In this document: positions 1 to 5,136 of the stretch, piece by piece | Position numbering within the stretch: position 1 is the stretch's first letter | Layout of the letters: every line of letters begins with the position of its first letter | Assembly (NCBI GenBank): GCA_028817775.1 | Contig: JAPPOW010000224.1 | Location: 1-9,473, forward strand | DNA length: 9,473 bases | Reading direction: 5' to 3' | DNA from: Candidatus Melainabacteria bacterium | GTDB lineage: Bacteria > Cyanobacteriota > Vampirovibrionia > LMEP-6097 | Notes under the pieces: model-generated | Database searches by the model: none | What the model saw: only the letters and a program-made list of their open reading frames with translations | What the model was told of the DNA's origin: nothing | Translations under genes and position numbers: made by a program

Positions 1-78
1 TTAAAGGCTTTTCCACACACTAATTATACTTACGTGCTGTTAGGGGATACTTACCCGATTAGCTTGTCAATTATTTAG
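1..78 (+). CDS. Possible 3' end of an unidentified gene
   Basis: From the left edge, frame 1 stays open for 25 codons and ends at a TAG at 76-78. The peptide contains AFPHTNYTYVLLGDTYP, which reads like ordinary protein. The other two forward frames stop within the first 21 bases. The peptide is too short to assign a family. It is not recognisably the C-terminus of elongation factor Tu, which precedes rpsJ in typical cyanobacterial str-type operons. It could also be a chance opening. Extending the contig leftwards would settle it. Bases 79-182 hold nothing I can name. Confidence 0.25.
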   Translation, partial: LKAFPHTNYTYVLLGDTYPISLSII

Positions 79-182
79 TAGAATCTGGTTGAATTGACGT
101 ATCACCTTGCTTTTAGGGCTAGAACTAGGCTCATTTAAGATATCTTTTATATTTACATATCGAATGATATAAAGCAAAAAGC

Positions 183-188
183 TATAAT
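183..188 (+). promoter_or_regulatory. Putative -10 box of rpsJ
   Basis: A perfect TATAAT, preceded by GC (GCTATAAT), ends 11 bp before the rpsJ start codon. No convincing -35 hexamer lies 16-18 bp upstream; the best is TCGAAT at 160-165. Transcription would begin about 3-6 bases before the ATG, so the mRNA would be nearly leaderless. This fits the absence of a Shine-Dalgarno sequence before the gene. Confidence 0.5.
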
Positions 189-199
189 AATCAGCCGAT

Positions 200-529
200 A
201 TGGCAACAAAAACCAAGAAAAAACAGCAAAACCGCATTCGTATCAGACTTAAGAGTTATGATGCAGTGAATTTGGACGCTTCGGCTAAGCAGATCGTTGA
301 GGCCGCAGAACGTACTGGTGCTAGAGTTTCTGGTCCTATTCCATTGCCAAGTAATATCAGAAGATACTGTGTACTAAGATCACCTCACGTAAACAAAAAA
401 TCTCGTGAGCATTTCCAGATCAAAACTCATTCACGTTTGATTGATCTTGTGGATCCTACACATGAGACTACTGTTGCACTTAAAGATCTTGATCTGCCAG
501 CCGGTGTGGATATTGCTGTAAGAGTTTAA
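200..529 (+). CDS. rpsJ: 30S ribosomal protein S10
   Basis: Ribosomal protein S10 of the small subunit; in other bacteria it also acts as NusE in transcription antitermination. The 109-residue product matches the family along its length: IRIRLKSYD near residue 15, GPIPLP near 45, YCVLRSPHVNKKSREHFQIKTHSRLIDL near 56-83, and the C-terminal LPAGVDI. The last motif and the RSPHV-K-SREHF block are of the cyanobacterial type. It is slightly longer than the usual 102-105 residues because of a Lys/Gln-rich start. The ATG lies 11 bp after a TATAAT and has no Shine-Dalgarno sequence. rplC and rplD do not follow it, so it is not at the head of a classical S10 operon, and no tuf is visible within the 199 bp upstream. 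A palindromic repeat begins 5 bp after the stop codon. Confidence 0.97.
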   Translation: MATKTKKKQQNRIRIRLKSYDAVNLDASAKQIVEAAERTGARVSGPIPLPSNIRRYCVLRSPHVNKKSREHFQIKTHSRLIDLVDPTHETTVALKDLDLPAGVDIAVRV

Positions 530-534
530 TCAAT

Positions 535-622
535 TGTCATCCTGAGGGAACGGAGTGACCGTCAGGATCCCAGTTGCGTCATTATGAGATCCTGACGTCG
601 CCTATGGCTCCTCAGGATGACA
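535..622. repeat. 88-bp palindromic intergenic element (TGTCATCCTGAGG family)
   Basis: The ends are a perfect 13-bp inverted repeat: TGTCATCCTGAGG at 535-547 and its complement at 610-622. An inner perfect 10-bp inverted repeat lies at 560-569 (CGTCAGGATC) and 588-597. Between them the arms pair only partly. As RNA this would fold into one long imperfect hairpin that fills nearly the whole gap between rpsJ and the radical SAM gene. It starts 5 bp after the rpsJ stop and ends 7 bp before the next ATG. There is no T-run after it, so it is not a classical intrinsic terminator. It may act as an mRNA-end stabiliser, an attenuator or a REP-like dispersed repeat. I recognise TGTCATCCTGAG-type repeats from other genomes but could not check this. 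Confidence 0.8.
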
Positions 623-629
623 GTTAGAG

Positions 630-3431
630 ATGATAGCCCAAACTTTACGAAACGAAATCCTTCCTCAGGTTCAAAAACCAGGACAGTACCTTGGTAATGA
701 ATGGGGTGCTGCTCACAAAGATTGGGACTCTGCTAAATCAAGAATGGTTTTAATCTACCCTGACCTCTATGAATTGGGGATGTCGAATTTTGGAATCAAG
801 ATTCTCTACAACATAGTTAATAATCATCCTGATTATCTCTGTGACCGGGCTTATGCTGTCATGCCTGACATGGAAGAGCTGATGCGTAAGCATGATTTAC
901 CACTTTGGTCTTGGGAAGCTAACCAGCCACTCAATGAATTTGATTTTATGGGTTTTTCTTTGGCTTACGAACTTTGTTACACCAATGTTCTCAATGTACT
1001 TGACCTAGCTCGAGTACCACTGAAGTCAGAGGATAGAACTTCTGCTGATCCATTAGTCTTTGCTGGTGGTCCAGCTTGTTTTAATCCCGAACCAATGGCT
1101 GAGTATTTTGACTTCTTTATTATTGGTGATGGGGAAGAATTAATTCAAGAAATTCAAGACTTGCGTCTTAAATTTCTTGACGCTGTAGCGCTCAAACGCT
1201 GTAGCGCTGTAACGGAAAATTTGCGAGAGCAATTACTGCTCGAACTGTCACAGCTTGACGGCATTTATGTGCCGAGTCTCTATGAGCCAGATGAAAATCA
1301 TATTCCAAAACCGTTAGAGCGTTACAGCGTTACAGCGATACAGCCTCCAGCTCAAGTACGTAAGCGTATAACCCAGAATCTAGACGACCATAGTAATCCA
1401 GTTACTGGTCCAGTGCCGCACATCAAGACGGTACAGGACAAACAGGTACTAGAGATTCGCCGTGGTTGTGATCGTGGCTGCCGCTTCTGCCAAGTTGGTT
1501 ATACCTACTTACCAGTACGTGAACGTAAGCCTGAAGATTTATTGAGACTGAGTACCGAGTCGATTGAGAAATCTGGTTATGAAGATATGACTTTGTTGTC
1601 GCTCTCAGCTAGTGATTATACTTGCTTGACTGAAGCCGCTCATTCGATTAATGAAGAGCATGCCCGCAAAGGTATCGCGCTGTCGATGCCATCACAACGA
1701 GCTGATAGATTTAATGTGCATCTGGCTGATGAAGTCTCTGGTGCGCGTAAGTCAGGTATGACCTTTGCACCTGAAGCTGGTTCTGAGCGAATGCGCCGTA
1801 TTATTAACAAGGGTCTTAGTGAGTCGGATATCAAGCGTGCTATCAAAGGTTGCTATGACAAGGGCTGGAAGCAAATCAAACTTTACTTTATGATAGGTTT
1901 GCCATTTGAAGAAGATTCTGATCTTGATGGCATTTTGGATATTTTGGAATGGGCTGCTAGACTCAAACCACTCAAGATTAATTGCACCATCTCAACTTTT
2001 GTGCCAAAAACATTTACTGCTTTCCAGTGGTTCCCTCAAGTTAGTATTGAGGAGTTTCACCGTAAACAACAATATCTCAAGGACGGTTTGTGGCAAAGAA
2101 GAATCGCTAAGAAAGTTAAACTCAATTGCACTGAGCCAGAGCTGGCGCAAATTGAGTCCGTGCTTTCTCGTGGGGATAGACGCTGGGGAGAAGTCATAGA
2201 GAAGCTTTGGCGCTCAGGCTCGCGTATGGATTCTTGGTCTGAGCATTTTGATATTAAGCGCTGGCAGGAAGCTGCTCAAGCTTGTGGGCTTGATTTGCAT
2301 GAAGAAGTGATTCGTTACCGTGAACCAGGTTCAAAACAGCCATGGGATGTTTTGTCTATTGGTTTTACTGATAAGTTTTTATTGAATGAGTGGCAGCAGG
2401 CTGAAGCAGAGATTGAGACTGCTCCTTGTACTGAGAATAAATGTCACGCTTGTGGTGTTTGTTTTAATCTTGATGTTAAGAATGTGGTTAACGTGGATCT
2501 CTCTGATGGCAACCCTTACGTACAATCGTCATTGCGAGCGGAGGCGAAGCAATCCAGTCAAGAAGTTATAAAGCAGGAGTGGCTTATTAAGGCTCAAAAA
2601 TATTCTTCGATCTTGTTCTTTATGGATTTATTGCTTTCATTTGGTCTGGATTGCTTCGCTGAAGCTCGCAATGACGGCGCTGGGAGTAAGAAAAATAAAG
2701 AACCTAAAGTAATTGTTGAGCACACCATCGCCCAGCAAAGATTAAGATTAAAAATCACTAAGCTTGGTGATTTTAAATTTGTATCACATTTAGACTTCCA
2801 GAGACTTTTGGAAAGAGCGCTACGCAGAAGCGGGCTTCCCTTCGTTCATACTAGGGGTTTTAACCAGAGGATCAAAATAAGCTGGATGTCAGCTTTGTCG
2901 TTATTTACAGAGAGTTTTGGGGAATACCTGATACTAGAGCTAGCTCGACCAAGCGAAGATCTTGATAAATTAAAAGAAATTTTAAACCAAGAACTTCCGG
3001 AACAAGCTAGAATAGTAGAGGTAACGGAGATCTCTTCTAAAGATAGGTTATCCCTCGAAGACATCCAAGAAACGGTTTATATAGCAAAGTTAATACAAGC
3101 AAATGAGCTCAAGAGCCCAAATGACAATGTAGATACAAATAACGAAGCTGTTGCGGGCCAGCAATACTTGGAATCTCGACTGGAAACCTTCCTTAGCCAG
3201 GGGGCAATAGAGATCACAGTGGCGAAAGCCAAGGACGCCAAGGGGAAATCTAAGAACATACGAGAGGGGATAATCGCTATGAAATTTTTGGATTCTTCAC
3301 AACTTGAATTGAGGCTCAAACCTAATCAACGCGTGGACCAAGTTCTAGAAGCACTGTTACCAAACTCAAGCTGGAGTATTAGCAAAATGAAACAAATTTT
3401 CAAAACTGATAATGCTCTGGAACTGGTTTAG
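630..3431 (+). CDS. Radical SAM protein fused to a DUF2344 domain (TIGR03960-TIGR03936 type)
   Basis: Predicted radical S-adenosylmethionine enzyme of unknown reaction. The N-terminal ~200 residues resemble the B12-binding-like domain of the family (PDLYELGMSNFGIKILY near residues 44-60, GGPACFNPEPMAEYFDFFIIGDGEE near 145-170). The 4Fe-4S cluster motif CX3CX2C is C280, C284 and C287 in RRGCDRGCRFC. A second cysteine group at C600, C605, C608 and C611 could bind an extra cluster or metal. From about residue 700 the sequence is DUF2344 (KLGDFKFVSHLDFQRLLERALRRSGLP). At 933 residues it is somewhat longer than I expect for the fused form. The excess comes from repeats encoded in frame: octamer arrays at residues ~184-195 and ~231-239, and a 50-codon segment at ~633-683 in the linker between the two domains. 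In Cyanobacteria this gene usually precedes rne, as here, which suggests a role linked to RNA or ribosomes (inference). There is only a weak ribosome-binding site, because the upstream palindrome reaches to within 7 bp of the ATG. Confidence 0.93.
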   Translation: MIAQTLRNEILPQVQKPGQYLGNEWGAAHKDWDSAKSRMVLIYPDLYELGMSNFGIKILYNIVNNHPDYLCDRAYAVMPDMEELMRKHDLPLWSWEANQPLNEFDFMGFSLAYELCYTNVLNVLDLARVPLKSEDRTSADPLVFAGGPACFNPEPMAEYFDFFIIGDGEELIQEIQDLRLKFLDAVALKRCSAVTENLREQLLLELSQLDGIYVPSLYEPDENHIPKPLERYSVTAIQPPAQVRKRITQNLDDHSNPVTGPVPHIKTVQDKQVLEIRRGCDRGCRFCQVGYTYLPVRERKPEDLLRLSTESIEKSGYEDMTLLSLSASDYTCLTEAAHSINEEHARKGIALSMPSQRADRFNVHLADEVSGARKSGMTFAPEAGSERMRRIINKGLSESDIKRAIKGCYDKGWKQIKLYFMIGLPFEEDSDLDGILDILEWAARLKPLKINCTISTFVPKTFTAFQWFPQVSIEEFHRKQQYLKDGLWQRRIAKKVKLNCTEPELAQIESVLSRGDRRWGEVIEKLWRSGSRMDSWSEHFDIKRWQEAAQACGLDLHEEVIRYREPGSKQPWDVLSIGFTDKFLLNEWQQAEAEIETAPCTENKCHACGVCFNLDVKNVVNVDLSDGNPYVQSSLRAEAKQSSQEVIKQEWLIKAQKYSSILFFMDLLLSFGLDCFAEARNDGAGSKKNKEPKVIVEHTIAQQRLRLKITKLGDFKFVSHLDFQRLLERALRRSGLPFVHTRGFNQRIKISWMSALSLFTESFGEYLILELARPSEDLDKLKEILNQELPEQARIVEVTEISSKDRLSLEDIQETVYIAKLIQANELKSPNDNVDTNNEAVAGQQYLESRLETFLSQGAIEITVAKAKDAKGKSKNIREGIIAMKFLDSSQLELRLKPNQRVDQVLEALLPNSSWSISKMKQIFKTDNALELV
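1182..1213 (+). repeat. Tandem octamer array, four units (GCTGTARC)
   Basis: Four contiguous 8-mers: GCTGTAGC, GCTCAAAC, GCTGTAGC, GCTGTAAC. The array lies inside the radical SAM gene at residues ~185-195, in the poorly conserved segment just before the EQLLLELSQLDGIYVPSLYEP block, and contains no stop codon in the gene's frame. The last 17 bases (1198-1214) are complementary at 16 of 17 positions to 1328-1344, where the same octamer occurs in the opposite orientation. Confidence 0.75.
1321..1344 (-). repeat. Tandem octamer array, three units (GYTACAGC), inverted relative to the first
   Basis: Three contiguous 8-mers on the + strand: GTTACAGC, GTTACAGC, GATACAGC. They are the reverse complement of the units at 1182-1213. 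The array encodes residues ~231-238 (RYSVTAIQ) of the radical SAM protein, just before the conserved VRKRITQNLDD segment. Together the two arrays flank a 107-bp stretch (1214-1320) that carries the conserved GIYVPSLYEP motif. They could pair into a long-range hairpin. Confidence 0.75.
2527..2557 (+). repeat. 31-bp palindromic repeat, GTCATTGCGAGC family, copy 1 (in frame)
   Basis: Architecture: 13-bp left arm CGTCATTGCGAGC, 4-bp variable centre GGAG, 14-bp right arm GCGAAGCAATCCAG. ATTGC and GCAAT can pair, so each copy is itself a short imperfect hairpin. In the radical SAM frame it reads SSLRAEAKQSS, with no stop. It matches the inverted copy at 2646-2676 at 27 of 31 positions; all four differences fall in the variable centre. 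Confidence 0.85.
2646..2676 (-). repeat. 31-bp palindromic repeat, GTCATTGCGAGC family, copy 2 (inverted, in frame)
   Basis: The reverse complement of the family: CTGGATTGCTTCGC, centre TGAA, then GCTCGCAATGACG on the + strand. It reads LDCFAEARND in the radical SAM frame. Both arms are identical to those of the copy at 2527-2557. Because the repeat is read on the opposite strand here, the same DNA element yields a completely different peptide from copy 1. Confidence 0.85.
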
Positions 3432-3463
3432 TCATTCGTGATTAAGCTGGCAAGTTTTTCCTC

Positions 3464-3480
3464 GAAGCTCTTGTAGCTTC
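3464..3480 (+). promoter_or_regulatory. Small hairpin in the rne leader
   Basis: GAAGCT and AGCTTC form a perfect 6-bp stem with a 5-base loop (CTTGT). It lies in the 74-bp gap between the radical SAM gene and rne, 25 bp before the rne start. It has no T-run, so it is unlikely to be a terminator. In E. coli, RNase E controls its own mRNA through structures in the 5' leader. A similar role here is only a possibility, since a 6-bp stem is easy to find by chance. Confidence 0.35.
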
Positions 3481-3505
3481 ACGACCATAAAAGGACAAGT
3501 ATAAA

Positions 3506-5065
3506 ATGAGACAACTAGTAATTTCAGAACAGGATAATGTTGCTGCTCTCATGGATAATGGTAAGGCGATCGACTTCATTATTCAAAAGAATGATTATAG
3601 TGTAGGCGATGTATATGCAGTTACTGTCGAGAACATTATGCCATCAATTAATGCGGTATTCGTTAAGTTGCAAGACGGGCAGATGGGCTTCTTGCACGCA
3701 AATGATATTCCAGGGCGTGGTTCACTTTACGATAGATTAAGCCCAGGACAAAGACTCCTGGTGCAAATTGTCAAAGAGCCTACTGGTAACAAAGGCCCGC
3801 GTGTAAACCTTGCAATCTCTTTGCCAGGTCGTTACTACGTACTAACTACTGAGAATAAGACAATTGCTATTAGCCGCCGGATCAGCGAGAACGGTGAGCG
3901 CGACAGGTTGAGATCAATTACAAATTTGATGAAGCCTGAAGAGCTTGGAGTAGTGATTAGAACTGAGGCTGCCGGTCATAGTCAAGAAGAGCTTGAAGAA
4001 GACTTCCTCAATATTTGGGAAAAGTGGAAAAATATCGTTGATAAGTACGATAGAACAGATAGTTATGCAGCAATTCACAAAGAATCAGATTTCTTGTACA
4101 CAACTTTGCGTGATCACTTCAATAGTAGTATCGATGAGGTTGTTGTTGGTGGTATGCAGTCTAAGTACAAATGCCAAGAACATCTTAAGAGTTGGACTGG
4201 ACGTGAAGTAAATCTTTCGCAGCATGATGCTGATCAAGTATTGGTCAAAACTGATGTGGTTAAAGAATTGCGCAACTGTTTATCGAATAGAGTTAATTTG
4301 CCAAGTGGTGGTTACCTCATCATTCAAGGTATGGAAGCATTGACTGCAATTGATATTAACTCTGGTAAGTTTACTAGCTCAAATACTTTGCGTGAGACAG
4401 TTAGAAGAACTAATATGGAAGCTGCTGTTGAGATAGCTAGGCAAATGCGTCTGCGTAATATTGGTGGTATGATCATTATTGACTTTATTGATATGTCTGA
4501 GCGTGCTGATCGTATTGCGGTGATGGAAGTGCTGGAGAATGCAATGCGCCCAGATAAAGCTAAACCTCAAATTGGTCAACTTTCTGATCTTTGTTTGGTT
4601 GAGATTACGCGTAAGCGTTCTGGTCAATCTTTGGCTGAAGTTTTTGGTAATCAGTGCCAGCATTGTAGTGGTACTGGAGTGATCTTTAATCTTAGAGCGG
4701 ATGATGGTGGTCATCGTCATGATAGACGTGGTGGTCGTAGCTCTGGTCAAAGTCGTGGCTATAACCGTGAACGCGGTGGTAGCAATGACAGACGTAGCAA
4801 TAGCCGTAACCAAAGATCTGGTGGACGCTATGGCAACCGTGACCAAAGATCAAGACGTGGCTCTAGAAGCCAATCTGATGAGGGCGGTGAGACTGCTAGC
4901 TCTGAAGCGGCAGCTAGTTCTGAGCCAGCTGAAAGCAACAAAGCAGCTGAGAAGCCAGCTAAAAAATCAGAGGCTCCAAAGGAAGAGAGTGCAAGCAAAG
5001 CCAAAAGCTTTGGTGCTACTCATATGACGGACGCGGAATCTTCTAGTTCAGAGGCTACTGCTTAA
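3506..5065 (+). CDS. rne: Ribonuclease E/G family endoribonuclease
   Basis: Single-strand-specific endoribonuclease for mRNA decay and rRNA processing. The 519-residue protein has an N-terminal S1 RNA-binding domain (residues ~35-105), then the family signature EPTGNKGPR (91-99) and SLPGRYYVL (105-113). The catalytic DNase I-like domain carries the two Mg2+-binding aspartates, D283 in AIDINSG and D326 in IIIDFIDM. A zinc-link CXXC lies at C384 and C387 (CQHCSGTG). After residue ~398 the tail is predicted disordered: an Arg/Gly/Ser-rich part (to ~457) and then an Ala/Glu/Lys/Ser-rich acidic part. The core resembles cyanobacterial RNase E and lacks the long E. coli scaffold. The start is supported by AAGGA at 3491-3495, 10 bp upstream. 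The position after the radical SAM gene matches the common cyanobacterial order. Confidence 0.95.
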   Translation: MRQLVISEQDNVAALMDNGKAIDFIIQKNDYSVGDVYAVTVENIMPSINAVFVKLQDGQMGFLHANDIPGRGSLYDRLSPGQRLLVQIVKEPTGNKGPRVNLAISLPGRYYVLTTENKTIAISRRISENGERDRLRSITNLMKPEELGVVIRTEAAGHSQEELEEDFLNIWEKWKNIVDKYDRTDSYAAIHKESDFLYTTLRDHFNSSIDEVVVGGMQSKYKCQEHLKSWTGREVNLSQHDADQVLVKTDVVKELRNCLSNRVNLPSGGYLIIQGMEALTAIDINSGKFTSSNTLRETVRRTNMEAAVEIARQMRLRNIGGMIIIDFIDMSERADRIAVMEVLENAMRPDKAKPQIGQLSDLCLVEITRKRSGQSLAEVFGNQCQHCSGTGVIFNLRADDGGHRHDRRGGRSSGQSRGYNRERGGSNDRRSNSRNQRSGGRYGNRDQRSRRGSRSQSDEGGETASSEAAASSEPAESNKAAEKPAKKSEAPKEESASKAKSFGATHMTDAESSSSEATA

Positions 5066-5078
5066 TCAATAAGGTTGT

Positions 5079-5113
5079 GCCTGCTTTGCAGGCTAGTTGT
5101 GGCACTTTGTGCC
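5079..5113 (+). other. Two tandem hairpins between rne and folC
   Basis: GCCTGC-TTT-GCAGGC (5079-5093) is a perfect 6-bp stem with a 3-base loop. GGCAC-TTT-GTGCC (5101-5113) is a perfect 5-bp stem, again with a TTT loop. An 11-bp direct repeat, TTGTGCCTGCT, occurs at 5075-5085 and 5107-5117, so the two hairpins share a duplicated half. No T-run follows, so this is not a standard intrinsic terminator. It lies 13 bp after the rne stop and just before the folC -10 box, and could protect the rne 3' end. Confidence 0.5.
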
Positions 5114-5123
5114 TGCTCTTCGC

Positions 5124-5129
5124 TATAAT
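5124..5129 (+). promoter_or_regulatory. Putative -10 box of folC
   Basis: TATAAT, within CGCTATAAT, ends exactly 7 bp before the folC ATG. No -35 hexamer is recognisable. With normal geometry the transcript would start at or one base before the A of the start codon, giving a leaderless mRNA. No Shine-Dalgarno sequence is present. Confidence 0.55.
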
Positions 5130-5136
5130 TTAGTCG

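Larger units (their letters stand above)
2527..2676. mobile_element. Candidate 150-bp MITE-like element with 31-bp inverted ends, in frame
   Basis: Two copies of the palindromic repeat in opposite orientation bound a segment of exactly 150 bp (50 codons). It lies in the linker between the cysteine-rich end of the radical SAM part (C611) and the DUF2344 domain, and is open throughout in the gene's frame. The interior encodes a hydrophobic run (SSILFFMDLLLSFG) unusual for a cytosolic linker. No target-site duplication is visible at the edges. The alternative is two independent 31-bp insertions flanking native linker sequence. Close homologues lacking the segment would separate the two cases. 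Confidence 0.5.

Noticed and set aside
23..28. A TATAAT on the - strand near the left edge as a promoter
   Set aside because: No -35 or open frame follows it in a usable arrangement. It is likely a chance match in AT-rich sequence.
535..622. Intrinsic transcription terminator of rpsJ
   Set aside because: The hairpin is long and imperfect and no T-run follows either arm. Kept as a palindromic element instead.
1906..2199. A 97-codon + strand frame inside the radical SAM gene
   Set aside because: It lies fully within a well-conserved gene in another frame, shows no family features and has no ribosome-binding site.
630..3431. A frameshifted or broken radical SAM gene, suggested by its unusual length and odd peptides
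   Set aside because: The frame is open throughout, both domains and all cysteine motifs are intact, and the extra length is explained by in-frame repeats.
4379..4846. A 155-codon open frame on the - strand opposite rne
   Set aside because: It is extremely rich in Thr, Ile and Ala, as expected for the complement of the repetitive RG-rich coding region and core of rne, and has no plausible motif.
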